Assembly (NCBI GenBank): GCA_039928925.1
Contig: JBDSSF010000003.1
Coordinates: 270,858 to 334,857 of the forward strand
DNA: 64,000 nucleotides
Source: Candidatus Saccharimonadales bacterium
GTDB taxonomy: Bacteria > Patescibacteriota > Saccharimonadia > Saccharimonadales > Saccharimonadaceae
Direction: 5' to 3'
Below the pieces are notes generated by a model. That model had not been told where the DNA came from. It did no database searches and saw only the letters and a list, made by a program, of their open reading frames with translations. Shown here one piece after another: positions 25,503 to 34,873 of the stretch; within the stretch, counting starts at the first letter, position 1, and the number at the start of each line of letters is the position of its first letter. The translations under genes were made by a program, and so were the position numbers.

Positions 25503-26573
25503 ATGAATACACAAGAATTACGAATCGAAGTGCTACTAGAAGAAGTCGTCAAGAAGAGGGCATCAGACCTTCATCTTCAAGTTAGCCTACCTCCAATGCT
25601 GCGTGTTGACGGTACACTTGCACCAATTCCTGGGTACAATCCTTTAGATGAGCCGGCGATTGAGTCGCTAATCTTTGCAATTCTTGACCAGGATCAGCAA
25701 CAAATTTTAATTAAAGATAAAGAGTTTGATTTTAGCTTCGCTTTTGGAACGCTTGGCCGATTTCGCGTAAATGCATTTCACGAGCGTGGTAATCTTGCTG
25801 CCGCACTTCGCTTGATACCAAATGAAATAAAATCAGTTACTGAACTCGGTATGCCTGCAGTAGTTATGAGTTTTGCGGATTATCCTAGAGGTCTTGTTCT
25901 TGTAACCGGCCCTACAGGATCGGGTAAATCGACGACTCTCGCGTCGCTTGTGGATAAGATAAATGTCGAGCGTGCTCAACATATTATAACAATTGAAGAT
26001 CCAATCGAGTTTACTCACAAGTCTAAAAAATCAGTGATTGTGCAACGTGAAGTTCACTATGACACATATTCCTTCTCAGCTGCCCTGCGATCAAGCCTTC
26101 GTCAAGATCCTGATGTTGTGCTTATTGGTGAGATGCGTGATCTTGAGACAATCTCAGCAGCGATTACTATCGCAGAGACAGGACACTTGGTTTTTGCGAC
26201 TCTTCATACTAACTCTGCCGCGCAGTCAATTGACCGTATGATCGACGTGTTTCCTCCACACCAGCAACCTCAGATTAGGGCACAGCTTAGCAACATTTTG
26301 ATGGCAATTTGTTCGCAGCGTCTTGTGCCAGCTATTGGTGGGGGACGTGTTGTTGCTGTAGAAGTTTTGATTGCAAACCCAGCTGTACGTAACATTATAC
26401 GGGAGGGTAAGAGTCATCAACTTGATGCAGTTATTCAAACAAGTGCAGATCAAGGAATGCAGACAATGGACAGGACGCTTGTCAGTCTCGTACAAAGTGG
26501 AACTGTTACGTATGATGAGGCCCGAAACTTCGCTGTCGATCTAACTGAATTCGAAAGATTAATGAGAGGCTAA
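25503..26573 (+). CDS. pilT: Type IV pilus retraction ATPase PilT
   Basis: Depolymerises pili to power twitching. 356 residues with Walker A GPTGSGKST (about 137-145), TIEDPIEF, Walker B DVVLIGEMRD, the HTNSAAQSIDR box and NPAVRNIIREGK (about 290-301), the family's AIRNLIRE element. Its presence argues that these pili retract. 13 nt follow pilB, with GAAGGG as a weak SD. Confidence 0.95.
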   Translation: MNTQELRIEVLLEEVVKKRASDLHLQVSLPPMLRVDGTLAPIPGYNPLDEPAIESLIFAILDQDQQQILIKDKEFDFSFAFGTLGRFRVNAFHERGNLAAALRLIPNEIKSVTELGMPAVVMSFADYPRGLVLVTGPTGSGKSTTLASLVDKINVERAQHIITIEDPIEFTHKSKKSVIVQREVHYDTYSFSAALRSSLRQDPDVVLIGEMRDLETISAAITIAETGHLVFATLHTNSAAQSIDRMIDVFPPHQQPQIRAQLSNILMAICSQRLVPAIGGGRVVAVEVLIANPAVRNIIREGKSHQLDAVIQTSADQGMQTMDRTLVSLVQSGTVTYDEARNFAVDLTEFERLMRG

Positions 26574-26575
26574 GC

Positions 26576-27787
26576 GTGAAAAAATTTAATTATCAAGCAA
26601 AAGATAGTGCAACGAATAAAATCGTTAAAGCTACTGTCCAGGCAGATTCTGAGAATTCAGCAGCAAAACTGTTGATTGAACAGGGATTTACTCCTCTTGA
26701 AATTAAAGAAATTGATGAGAGTAAGGGTTTTTTCAGTGGTCTTAAGAATCGCGTAACATCAAAAGACAAGATTGTCTTTACTCGTCAGCTCGCAACGCTC
26801 ATCGGAGCTGGATTACCGCTATCTCAAAGTCTTCACACAGTTCTTGAGCAGACTGAAAATAAACGACTCCAAGGTGTTATTCAGGATATAGTCGCTTCCG
26901 TAGAGGGTGGACGTTCTCTATCCGAGTCTTTTTCTAAGCACTCGGACGTATTTGATAAAGTCTTTCTGTCACTTATTGCTGCTGGTGAAACATCTGGAAC
27001 ACTTGACGATTCACTGCGTCGGATTGCAGCTCAGCAGGAAAAAGATGCTGCAACGGCAGGGAAAATTAAGGGTGCATTAACGTATCCACTAATTGTTCTT
27101 GTCGTCATATTCGGAGTTATGGGCTTTATGTTATTTACCGTTGTTCCGCAGGTAGAAAAGCTCTACCATGACCTTAAAAAGCAATTACCATTTTTAACTC
27201 AGGCTATGGTTACTGCTGCAGATTTTCTTGCTCACTTCTGGTGGCTTGTGATTGCCATACTCGGTATTGGCGGATACTTTTTTATGCAATATCTTAAAAC
27301 AGACAGCGGTATTAAAATGATAGACACATTTAAATTAAATGTGCCACTTTTTGGAAACATGTTCAGAAAGCTTTATATGGCTCGGTTTGCTAGAACAGGG
27401 CAAACACTCCTTAGTACCGGTGTTGCGATGCTAGACATGCTGCGAATAACGAGTGAAGCGGTTAATAATACTGTCATTGGTAAAAGTATCGATAGAGCGG
27501 CCGAGAAAGTTAAAGGCGGTAAGGCTCTATCTGCTTCTTTGCAGCCTGAAGATTATATACTCCCACTTGTTCCACAAATGATTAAGATTGGTGAGCAATC
27601 AGGTAAGATCGACGAGATGATGGGTAAGACTGCGCAGGTTTACGAAGACGAACTTGACGAAGAAATAAAAGCAATCTCAACACTCATCGAGCCTATTCTC
27701 ATGGTTGTACTAGCCGTTGTTGCTGGTGGTATGGTCGGGGCAATTCTTCTCCCAATATACAGCTTGGTAAATGGTGTTAATGTCTAG
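26576..27787 (+). CDS. pilC: Type IV pilus inner-membrane platform protein PilC
   Basis: 403 residues from a GTG start 2 nt after pilT. Two GspF/PilC domains (about 65-190 and 265-395, the first with FTRQLATLIGAGLPLSQSL and EGGRSLSES) and three transmembrane segments (about 165-190, 215-240, 375-400). It connects the PilB/PilT motors to pilin insertion. Length and topology are normal. Confidence 0.94.
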   Translation: MKKFNYQAKDSATNKIVKATVQADSENSAAKLLIEQGFTPLEIKEIDESKGFFSGLKNRVTSKDKIVFTRQLATLIGAGLPLSQSLHTVLEQTENKRLQGVIQDIVASVEGGRSLSESFSKHSDVFDKVFLSLIAAGETSGTLDDSLRRIAAQQEKDAATAGKIKGALTYPLIVLVVIFGVMGFMLFTVVPQVEKLYHDLKKQLPFLTQAMVTAADFLAHFWWLVIAILGIGGYFFMQYLKTDSGIKMIDTFKLNVPLFGNMFRKLYMARFARTGQTLLSTGVAMLDMLRITSEAVNNTVIGKSIDRAAEKVKGGKALSASLQPEDYILPLVPQMIKIGEQSGKIDEMMGKTAQVYEDELDEEIKAISTLIEPILMVVLAVVAGGMVGAILLPIYSLVNGVNV

Positions 27788-27871
27788 ACAATGCTAGACG
27801 AGTACTGTACTATAAGCATAAGCGTAAAAACGCAGACATTAATTTGTTCATAGAAAGGTGGAATATATTTT

Positions 27872-28351
27872 ATGAACGGTCAGTTAAAAAACAAAGAAAA
27901 AGGATTCACAATTATTGAGGTGGTTTTAGTACTAGCTATTGCTGGACTTATCTTCCTTATGGTATTTATCGCGTTACCTGCATTACAGCGTAACCAGCGT
28001 GATACGCAGCGTAAAAATGACATGAGTCGTGTTATTACGGCACTGACAAGCTACCAGTCGAATAATCGACAGGCACTGCCGGCTTCAACATCTGCAGCAT
28101 ATGCATTATTTTTGACAAACTATCTCAGAGCAGGAGGTGACACATTTCAAGATCCATCAAGTGGTAACTATAAATTTGTTCCAAAGGCTATCGTTCGTAC
28201 AGCGCCTACAGTAGCGTTGTCTACAACGCCAGAAATTTGGCAATACGATAAATCTACTTGTAGCGGTGAGTCAATCATTGCAGCGGGTAGTAATAAAGTC
28301 GCTTTCGCCGCTAAGCTTGAAGGTGGTGGTGTAGCCTGCGTCAATAACTAG
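27872..28351 (+). CDS. Major type IV prepilin-like protein
   Basis: 159 residues. The class III signal KEKG|FTIIEVVLVLAIAGLI has Gly at -1, Phe at +1 and Glu at +5, followed by the hydrophobic N-helix and a small globular head with two cysteines near the C-terminus (STCSGES, GGGVACVNN) that could form the D-loop disulfide. AAAGGTGG 14 nt before the ATG is a reasonable SD. It sits between pilC and the strong terminator before pilD and is the best candidate for the pilus shaft subunit. Confidence 0.88.
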   Translation: MNGQLKNKEKGFTIIEVVLVLAIAGLIFLMVFIALPALQRNQRDTQRKNDMSRVITALTSYQSNNRQALPASTSAAYALFLTNYLRAGGDTFQDPSSGNYKFVPKAIVRTAPTVALSTTPEIWQYDKSTCSGESIIAAGSNKVAFAAKLEGGGVACVNN

Positions 28352-28370
28352 TTTAGCAACTAGCTAACAA

Positions 28371-28407
28371 AAAAACCTCGGCAAGCTAAACATGCCGAGG
28401 TTTTTCT
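28371..28407 (+). terminator. Terminator after the major pilin gene
   Basis: A 13-bp stem AAAAACCTCGGCA / TGCCGAGGTTTTT with T-run TTTTTCTTT. Confidence 0.92.
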
Positions 28408-28424
28408 TTGTACGCAATATAAGG

Positions 28425-28430
28425 TATGAT
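28425..28430 (+). promoter_or_regulatory. -10 TATGAT for pilD (leaderless)
   Basis: TATGAT in AAGGTATGATAATG. It overlaps the first in-frame ATG and lies 7 nt before ATG 28438. Confidence 0.5.
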
Positions 28431-28437
28431 AATGCTT

Positions 28438-29316
28438 ATGGAACAAATCTATATATACGTAGGACTCACGCTGCTTGGTCTCTGCTTTGGAAGTTTTGCA
28501 GCAGCAACTGTCTGGCGACTTCGAGCTAAACAACTTTTTCAAGATAAGCATGATGGAGAAAAGGTACCTCGTCGCGAATATGAAAATTTACTCCCGCTTG
28601 CAAAAACAAAAACTTCAAAAGATTACTCCCGCTGCCTCCACTGTCAACACAGGCTTGCATGGTATGACCTTATTCCAGTACTTAGTTGGTTACAAATTGG
28701 TGGTAAGTGCCGTTATTGTCACAAGCCGATAGGTTGGATGGAGCCACTTGCAGAGCTTGCAGTAACACTATTCTTTGTTGGTTCATATATGGTTTGGCCA
28801 ATACCACTTACGTCAGGTACAGCGATAGTGGAGTTTATCATATGGTTAATCGCAGGAGTTATGCTAGCAATCCTGTTTATGTATGATCTGCGGTGGTTCT
28901 TATTACCAAACCAAGTCGTTTACCCGTTAATTGGATTAGGTGCTGTTGCGACAATTATTCATCTAGCGCCTCATCTTGATGATATTTCAAAGTTACTTTC
29001 AGTGATTGGCGCCGTAGCTATATTGAGTGGGCTTTATGGACTATTGTGGCTGCTTTCAAAAGGTGCATGGATTGGCTTTGGTGACGTTAAGTTAGGCCTT
29101 GGCCTTGCGCTATTATTAGGACAGTGGGACCTAGCTATAATTGCGCTTTTTGCTGCCAATGTGATCGGATGTATCATCGTACTTCCAGGGATGTTAAGTG
29201 GCAAGTTGAAAAGAACATCGCACGTTCCATTCGGACCACTACTTATTGGTGGATATATTATTGCAGGACTCTGGGGCTCTCAATTAATTGATTGGTACTT
29301 TTCACTCACTATTTAG
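28438..29316 (+). CDS. pilD: Prepilin peptidase / N-methyltransferase PilD
   Basis: Membrane aspartyl protease that cleaves and methylates prepilins. 292 residues from ATG 28438; ATGs at 28426 and 28432 overlap the -10. It has the N-terminal methyltransferase part with two CxxC pairs (CLHCQ, CRYCH), catalytic Asp in FMYDLRWFLLPN, and the GFGDVKLGLG (GxGD) motif. Seven or eight transmembrane helices are apparent. It serves the prepilins on both sides. Confidence 0.94.
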   Translation: MEQIYIYVGLTLLGLCFGSFAAATVWRLRAKQLFQDKHDGEKVPRREYENLLPLAKTKTSKDYSRCLHCQHRLAWYDLIPVLSWLQIGGKCRYCHKPIGWMEPLAELAVTLFFVGSYMVWPIPLTSGTAIVEFIIWLIAGVMLAILFMYDLRWFLLPNQVVYPLIGLGAVATIIHLAPHLDDISKLLSVIGAVAILSGLYGLLWLLSKGAWIGFGDVKLGLGLALLLGQWDLAIIALFAANVIGCIIVLPGMLSGKLKRTSHVPFGPLLIGGYIIAGLWGSQLIDWYFSLTI

Positions 29317-29340
29317 ACGCAGTAGCTAACACGTTTATGC

Positions 29341-29346
29341 TATAAT
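29341..29346 (+). promoter_or_regulatory. -10 TATAAT for the minor pilin operon (leaderless)
   Basis: TATGCTATAATGAGG; 9 nt separate the hexamer from the ATG at 29356. Confidence 0.6.
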
Positions 29347-29355
29347 GAGGCTCAA

Positions 29356-30102
29356 ATGGGCAGTAACGACAACCGCGGTTTTACGATGATAGAAACGATG
29401 CTATTTTTAGCTGTCACTGCACTTCTCGCGGTAGGAGTTCTTGTTGGTTCAGGCGTAGCTATCGGCCAGCAAAGGTATCGAGATAGTGTTAACTCATTAA
29501 AATCCACTCTCCAGCAGCAATATAACCTAGTGTCGAATACAACTAATAATCGAGATAATTACTGGACATGTAATTCTTCAGGTGTTGTTACTGAGATTCC
29601 AGCTGGACAAACAAGGGGTAGACAAACAAGGGGTACTAGTGATTGTGTGCAGATGGGACGCTTAGTTACAATTCAAAATGGCACTATGATAACAACATCT
29701 AATGTTGTTGGTTATCGACAAGGTACGACTATTGCCAGGAATGATATAGCCGAACTTCAGTTTTATAAAATGACAACACTGACAATAGATCAGGATATAA
29801 CCACCATGAACTGGCAATCGGTTATAGTTACGCAGCATCAAACAACTCCATATTCACTTTCGATATTAATTTTACGTTCGCCACTGAGCGGATCGATAGT
29901 GACATTCATCAAAAACACTGCAGGTGTACCCTCTGATTTAAAGACAATGGTCAGTTCATTAAACCAAGTAGCCAGAGTACTATGCGTAGCAGCACCTGTG
30001 GGAACATTTGTAGGTCGCCAGATTGGTGTTCAGGTTGATGCATTTGCAGGTAATCAGGGCGCAGTAAATATTCCTCTTGAAACGGATGGATTATGCGGCT
30101 AG
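29356..30102 (+). CDS. Type IV minor prepilin-like protein
   Basis: 248 residues with the signal NDNRG|FTMIETMLFLAVTALLAVG (Glu at +5). The head domain has cysteines near residues 74, 92, 213 and 247, which could form disulfides. A short in-frame duplication (GQTRGRQTRGT) lies near residue 90. It is the first gene of a four-gene unit and overlaps the next by 10 nt. It is a likely pilus tip or priming subunit. Confidence 0.82.
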   Translation: MGSNDNRGFTMIETMLFLAVTALLAVGVLVGSGVAIGQQRYRDSVNSLKSTLQQQYNLVSNTTNNRDNYWTCNSSGVVTEIPAGQTRGRQTRGTSDCVQMGRLVTIQNGTMITTSNVVGYRQGTTIARNDIAELQFYKMTTLTIDQDITTMNWQSVIVTQHQTTPYSLSILILRSPLSGSIVTFIKNTAGVPSDLKTMVSSLNQVARVLCVAAPVGTFVGRQIGVQVDAFAGNQGAVNIPLETDGLCG

Positions 30103-30710
30103 GCAAGTCTTTTCGAAGCGACGCAGGGGATACCATTATAGAAGTATTGCTTGCGGTCACAATTTTCAGCATGATTGCTGTAGGAAGTCTCTCTGTGATG
30201 AATCAAAGCATTTCGACTGCGCAACGATCACTTGAAATAACACTCGTTCGCCAGCAGATGGATGCTCAGGCTGAGGCCCTTCGTTTCATTAATCAGTCAT
30301 ACATTGCGAATTATCAGCGCGGAGGTGCTCCTCCGACGGGAACCGCTGGTGAGTGGGTGACTATTGCAAATTCTAAATCGGTCGCTCAGGCAAGCACTTT
30401 TGGTCAATCTGTAGGTGTGACATGTCCGTCTCTTCCAAGTCGCGCATTTATTTTAAATACGCAAACAGCAAGAATATGGAATCAAGCACCAAAGTCTACT
30501 GCAGCTGTCGGTTCACCACCATTTTCGCAGGTGCGCTATAGCGCGGGAGCTATTAGTAGTGCATATGGGATATGGATAGAAGCAGTCCGTTCAGGGGCTG
30601 TCGGCCAGTTAGGGTATATAGATTTCCATATTCGTACGTGCTGGAACAGTCCGGGTAGTAGTGTAGTGTCGACGCTCGGCACGATCGTGAGGTTATATGA
30701 ACCAAGGTAG
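30093..30710 (+). CDS. Type IV minor prepilin-like protein with Asp at +1
   Basis: 205 residues. The N-terminus reads RSDAG|DTIIEVLLAVTIFSMIAVG, with Gly at -1 and Glu at +5 but Asp instead of Phe or Met at +1, as in some PilV-type minor pilins. It has a Cys-containing head (VTCPSL, IRTCWN). Overlap with both neighbours (10 and 14 nt) implies translational coupling. Confidence 0.8.
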   Translation: MRLGKSFRSDAGDTIIEVLLAVTIFSMIAVGSLSVMNQSISTAQRSLEITLVRQQMDAQAEALRFINQSYIANYQRGGAPPTGTAGEWVTIANSKSVAQASTFGQSVGVTCPSLPSRAFILNTQTARIWNQAPKSTAAVGSPPFSQVRYSAGAISSAYGIWIEAVRSGAVGQLGYIDFHIRTCWNSPGSSVVSTLGTIVRLYEPR

Positions 30711-31401
30711 TAAAAAAGGTTTTACCATTATTGAACTGATGCTTTCAATGTCATTTGTTTCACTTTTACTCATGGCAATAGCGGTGACAACTATTCAGAT
30801 AAGCAATATTTATAACAAAGGAATTACTCTGCGCGAAGTAAACCAAGCTGGAAGGGCGATCTCTGACGATATCGGTAGAACGATATCTCAATCTGAACCA
30901 TTCGATGTAGATACAACATCACCTACTACTAGGTACATCGTAAAACCAGGTGGCGGAAGGCTATGTACTGGTCGCTTTACATATGCCTGGAATTTAGGTA
31001 GCGCAATAAGGGGTGGCGCTGGAGCGCCGGCAATATATAATAAGTATACAGCAGGAACCGTTCAAGTGCGGTTTGTGAAAGTCACGGATAATGGTGGGAG
31101 TTTATGCGATAACCCAGCTTCAAATATTGTGAAAGCAAATGCTACCGAACAATTAAATAGTGGAGACCGGGACTTGGTTGTACATCTTTTCACAGTCACT
31201 AAGGGCAGTGAGGATCTGATAATCAAGCAGGCGCTATACTCAGTAGTGATAACTCTTGGAACTAATGATAGTAGCCAACTGCTTGCAAACGACACCTCCT
31301 GCCGAGCTCCGTCAGCTGGCTCGGGCGATGAAGATTATTGTTCAGTCAATCAGTTCACAATAACTACACGTGCTGGTAATAAAGTCTCGACGGGTTATTA
31401 A
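30697..31401 (+). CDS. Type IV minor prepilin-like protein (PilW-like)
   Basis: 234 residues with signal SKKG|FTIIELMLSMSFVSLLLMAIAV. The head has four cysteines (about 89, 137, 203, 214). Order and size suit a PilW-type minor pilin. It begins 14 nt inside the preceding gene. Confidence 0.82.
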   Translation: MNQGSKKGFTIIELMLSMSFVSLLLMAIAVTTIQISNIYNKGITLREVNQAGRAISDDIGRTISQSEPFDVDTTSPTTRYIVKPGGGRLCTGRFTYAWNLGSAIRGGAGAPAIYNKYTAGTVQVRFVKVTDNGGSLCDNPASNIVKANATEQLNSGDRDLVVHLFTVTKGSEDLIIKQALYSVVITLGTNDSSQLLANDTSCRAPSAGSGDEDYCSVNQFTITTRAGNKVSTGY

Positions 31402-31413
31402 AGGAGTATGTTT

Positions 31414-32556
31414 ATGTCATCACAACAACGTAACGATCAAAGGGGAGTAGTATCACTTTTCATTGTTATTTTTACCGCACTACTTATAACTGTTGTTACT
31501 ATAAGCTTTGTTCAGCTTATGTTGCATGATCAACAACAGGCTTCAACAAGTGACCTATCTCAGAGTGCGTACGACTCAGCTCAGGCAGGGGTCGAAGACG
31601 CTAAAAGAGCACTACTCCTTGAACAAAACTGTGACCAGAATGGACAAGTTGTAGCTGGTGTAGATTGCGCGAAGGTTCGTGCGGCGCTCGCATCTAATAG
31701 TTGCGATTCAGTCTCTACGGCGCTCAATATGCCTCAGCCTAACAATGAAACCTTAATTCAGCAGGATGAAGCCGATAAAAATTTAGATCAAGCTTATACG
31801 TGTGTTAAGGTTTCAGTGAACACTCCTGATTATGTTGGGACACTGCAAACTAACGATTCTCAAGTTATTCCTCTTTCTGGAACGAGCTCCTTCGATAGAA
31901 TCGAAATTAATTGGTTTACGAGTAGTGATTCACCAAGTCGAACAATGTCTTACCCGGCAATTATTAGCCTGCCAAAATCAAATGGAAGTGTATGGAAAGG
32001 CAATACGCCAGCTTTAATGAGGTCACAGTTAATACAGGTCGGCGGGCGATTTACGCAATCTAATCTTGATACAGCTTCTGGAGCTAATAGCGACGTGAAT
32101 ACATTATTTCTCTACCCTTCGTCAATTGGATCAAATACTAAAAATTTTGCTGACGACGATCGTAGGAGTGGTCTTGCAGCACCGCAGATTATAAGATGTC
32201 AGCCTAATTTCGTTACCGCAACGTATGCTTGTTCGGCTACTATTACATTGCCATCTCCTATTGATGGTAGCGCTAATAATCGTACGGCGTTCCTACGTCT
32301 CAGTGCTATCTACAACAAATCTACTTTTCAGATTAAACTTAAAAATGGCGCAACCGATGTACCATTTTCCGGCGCACAATCTGAAGTTGATTCAACTGGA
32401 CGAGCAAATGATTTATTCCGACGCGTTAAGTCACGTGTGACACTTGGGGGTGGTTTCCCGTACCCACAAGCAGCAGTAGATATTACAGGTAACCTCTGTA
32501 AGAATTTTTCAATTACGGACGACCCAGCTGACTATGTCAGCTCATGTACACCTTAA
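31414..32556 (+). CDS. PilX-like pilus-associated membrane protein
   Basis: 380 residues from ATG 31414, 7 nt after AAGGAG; the ATG at 31408 is too close to the SD. The N-terminus (NDQRGVVSLFIVIFTALLITVV) has the Gly and hydrophobic helix of PilX/GspK-type pilins but no Glu at +5. In GspK-like proteins the missing Glu marks the tip subunit. The head is a beta-rich extracytoplasmic domain with several cysteines. It is last in the pilus locus and overlaps the convergent recombinase gene by 4 nt. Confidence 0.75.
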   Translation: MSSQQRNDQRGVVSLFIVIFTALLITVVTISFVQLMLHDQQQASTSDLSQSAYDSAQAGVEDAKRALLLEQNCDQNGQVVAGVDCAKVRAALASNSCDSVSTALNMPQPNNETLIQQDEADKNLDQAYTCVKVSVNTPDYVGTLQTNDSQVIPLSGTSSFDRIEINWFTSSDSPSRTMSYPAIISLPKSNGSVWKGNTPALMRSQLIQVGGRFTQSNLDTASGANSDVNTLFLYPSSIGSNTKNFADDDRRSGLAAPQIIRCQPNFVTATYACSATITLPSPIDGSANNRTAFLRLSAIYNKSTFQIKLKNGATDVPFSGAQSEVDSTGRANDLFRRVKSRVTLGGGFPYPQAAVDITGNLCKNFSITDDPADYVSSCTP

Positions 32557-33467
32557 TCTGTATCGCTATGAAACTTCTCATAGATTTCACGAAGATGTTC
32601 ATCTGTAACGTGAGTGTATACTTGTGTTGTCGTGATACTACTATGACCTAACATTGATTGAACGCTACGTATGTCCGCACCGTTCATAAGAAGATCTGTT
32701 GCGAAACTGTGGCGCATTGTATGAGGACTGACGTGTTTTGTGATGCCGGCGATTCTGGCATATTTGCTAATAATTCGTTGTATGCTGCGGCTCGTTAACC
32801 GACGGTAGTCACCACCCATACTACTCATATTATTACGACTGTAGCTTAGGAATAAGGGAGGTAGGTTGTCTAGACGTGCTGCAAGATATGCATCAACTCG
32901 CGCAGCTGCCGCCTCACCAATAAAAATTGGTCGATCCTTTTGACCTTTTCCTCGAACCATAAACTCTCGTCTTTTAGTATTGATATGATCACGATTCAGA
33001 TTAACAAGCTCAGAAACACGAAGGCCACTTGAAAATAACAACTCAATAATTGCTCTGTCGCGTAAGCCAGTTTCATCGTCAGTAGGGATTGTGTCTAATA
33101 GTCGTTCGACCTCATCGTAGTGAAGAAAGGTAACTTGCTTGCGTGAAACTTTTGGAAGAATAATTTTTTCAGGACTCAGACTTTGGATATCTCGAGTTGA
33201 GAGATATGTAAGAAAGCCACGAAGAGCAATCAGATGGTAGCTTTGGGTGATTGTAGCTAGCCCATCTTCATGATCATTCTTATATCTATTAAGCCATAAC
33301 CTATACTTACGAATTATCTCAGTAGTAATTTTATCAACGGTTATATTATCTGTAAATTCTACGAAACGATCAAGATATAGTTCATAATTTTCGGCAGTTT
33401 TGGCAGACCTACCACCTTCAACTTCTAGGTGCTCAATATAGTCATGAAGTAGTTCTGATATATACAT
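32553..33467 (-). CDS. Tyrosine recombinase XerC/XerD-like
   Basis: Site-specific recombinase, 304 residues. A SAM-like N-terminal core-binding domain (about 1-95) precedes the catalytic domain with Arg in SSGLRVSELVNL (about 150), Lys in RGKGQKDRPIF, HTMRHSFATDLL, the LGHSSITTTQVYTHV box and its Tyr nucleophile (about 285). Size and lack of mobile neighbours favour a chromosomal Xer enzyme acting with FtsK at dif; whether it is XerC, XerD or a single Xer is not decidable. A minus-strand TATGCT lies 8 nt before the ATG. Confidence 0.88.
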   Translation of the reverse strand: MYISELLHDYIEHLEVEGGRSAKTAENYELYLDRFVEFTDNITVDKITTEIIRKYRLWLNRYKNDHEDGLATITQSYHLIALRGFLTYLSTRDIQSLSPEKIILPKVSRKQVTFLHYDEVERLLDTIPTDDETGLRDRAIIELLFSSGLRVSELVNLNRDHINTKRREFMVRGKGQKDRPIFIGEAAAARVDAYLAARLDNLPPLFLSYSRNNMSSMGGDYRRLTSRSIQRIISKYARIAGITKHVSPHTMRHSFATDLLMNGADIRSVQSMLGHSSITTTQVYTHVTDEHLREIYEKFHSDTD

Positions 33468-33502
33468 ATAGTATAAGCATAGCGCAAAAGGATCGAACTA
33501 GG

Positions 33503-33508
33503 TACAAT
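33503..33508 (+). promoter_or_regulatory. -10 TACAAT for uppP (leaderless)
   Basis: TACAAT in CTAGGTACAATGG. It overlaps an earlier in-frame ATG and is 7 nt before ATG 33516. Confidence 0.5.
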
Positions 33509-33515
33509 GGAGGTA

Positions 33516-34310
33516 ATGAATATCTTTGAAATGATAACACTTGGACTCACTCAAGGTTTAACGGAATTTATCCCAGTAAGTAGTTCGGGGCACCTTATTA
33601 TTGTTCAACAGCTCCTATCAGGAGCATCAGATCATCTTTTTGTCGAGTTTATTAATATAGGGACATTGCTGGCACTGCTCGTTTTCTTTAGGAGGCGCAT
33701 TGTAGACATCTTGAAGGATGTATTTGTTGAGAAGAATTATCAATTGGCACTTAATATTCTCATTACAGCTATTCCGGCTGGTATTACCGGGTACGTTTTA
33801 GCTACTTTTATAGAACAAACTCCATTCTTTGGGAGTATTGTGGTTGTTACTGTAACTCTTGCGGTCGTAGGGCTAATTATGGTTATTGTTGAGAAACTAC
33901 CAAAAGCGTCAGCTGTTAAAGATGGTCAGGGTTTGAGTCATAAGAGAGCATTTCTTATTGGACTTGTTCAAGTATTTGCACTGATTCCCGGTGTATCAAG
34001 GTCGGGATCAACGATTATTGCTGGTCGCCTAGCTGGTCTGAATCCCGCAGCAGCAGCAGAGTACAGTTTCCTCGCGTCACTCCCAATTATGCTAGGTGTT
34101 ACAGTGAAGCTATTTACTAAATCGACAGATAGGGCATACTTCACCGAGCATCTTCCAATGTTACTTCTTAGTAATGGCATCGCATTTCTTGCTGGTATTG
34201 TTGCAATTGGTTTTTTAATGCGCTACCTCTCAAGCCATACTCTTGCAGCCTTCGGCTGGTATCGAATTGGACTTGCCGCAATACTAACTTTGTATCTTTT
34301 GGTACAATAG
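33516..34310 (+). CDS. uppP: Undecaprenyl-diphosphatase
   Basis: Recycles undecaprenyl pyrophosphate for cell-wall synthesis. 264 residues with about eight membrane helices, the N-terminal motif GLTQGLTEFIPVSSSGHL (about 7-24) and PGVSRSGSTIIAGRLAGL (about 155-172), the two family active-site signatures. ATG 33516 is chosen because the earlier ATG lies inside the -10. The promoter of ndk overlaps its last codons. Confidence 0.94.
   Translation: MNIFEMITLGLTQGLTEFIPVSSSGHLIIVQQLLSGASDHLFVEFINIGTLLALLVFFRRRIVDILKDVFVEKNYQLALNILITAIPAGITGYVLATFIEQTPFFGSIVVVTVTLAVVGLIMVIVEKLPKASAVKDGQGLSHKRAFLIGLVQVFALIPGVSRSGSTIIAGRLAGLNPAAAAEYSFLASLPIMLGVTVKLFTKSTDRAYFTEHLPMLLLSNGIAFLAGIVAIGFLMRYLSSHTLAAFGWYRIGLAAILTLYLLVQ
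34303..34308 (+). promoter_or_regulatory. -10 TACAAT for ndk
   Basis: TTTTGGTACAATAG at the very end of uppP; the hexamer overlaps the uppP stop codon. Confidence 0.5.
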
Positions 34311-34331
34311 ATAGAGTAACTAAGGAGAAGT

Positions 34332-34841
34332 ATGAGTACAAATAATATACAGAAGACACTAGTAGTTTTTAAACCAGATACAGTCCAGCGCGGTCTTGTT
34401 GGAGAGATTTTGACGCGATTTGAGCGAGTTGGCTTAAAAATTGTTGCGACAAAGATGATTGCCCCTACTAAAGAGCATTATCATAAGCATTATGAAGAAA
34501 TTGGCAAAATGATTACCCGTCGTGGGGAGCATACCTTTGACATAACACTAGATCTAATGGTTCAGGGTCCAGTGATTGCAATGGTATTTGAGGGCGTCGA
34601 AGCAGTTGCTCTTGTTCGTAAAATGGTTGGCCCAACAGAACCAAAGTCAGCACAGCCAGGTACTATACGTGGCGACTACTCGCATATGAGCTTTGGTTAT
34701 GCCGATGAAGAAGATAAGGGCATTCCTAACCTTATTCATGCATCAGGTGATCCCGAAGAGGCAGCACAAGAAATTGATCACTGGTTCTCAGATAGTGAAC
34801 TATACGAGTACAAGGCGCTTCACGAGAAGTTCACCAGATAA
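34332..34841 (+). CDS. ndk: Nucleoside diphosphate kinase
   Basis: Balances NTP pools by ping-pong phosphotransfer. 169 residues, about 20 longer than usual because of an insert in the GTIRGDYSHMSFGYADEEDKG region and an extended C-terminus. The phospho-histidine is in NLIHASGDPEEA (about residue 137), with KPDTVQRGLVGEI at the start and RGDYSHMSFG in place of the usual RGDFG.. loop. AAGGAG precedes the ATG. Such scavenging fits an organism with few nucleotide pathways. Confidence 0.93.
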   Translation: MSTNNIQKTLVVFKPDTVQRGLVGEILTRFERVGLKIVATKMIAPTKEHYHKHYEEIGKMITRRGEHTFDITLDLMVQGPVIAMVFEGVEAVALVRKMVGPTEPKSAQPGTIRGDYSHMSFGYADEEDKGIPNLIHASGDPEEAAQEIDHWFSDSELYEYKALHEKFTR

Positions 34842-34873
34842 TCTAGTACTTCTGCGTGATACAATAACAGGAA

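Noticed and set aside
32553..33467. Tyrosine recombinase as integrase of a mobile element
   Set aside because: No attachment repeats, no cargo or phage genes, and Xer-like size and position favour a housekeeping Xer enzyme.
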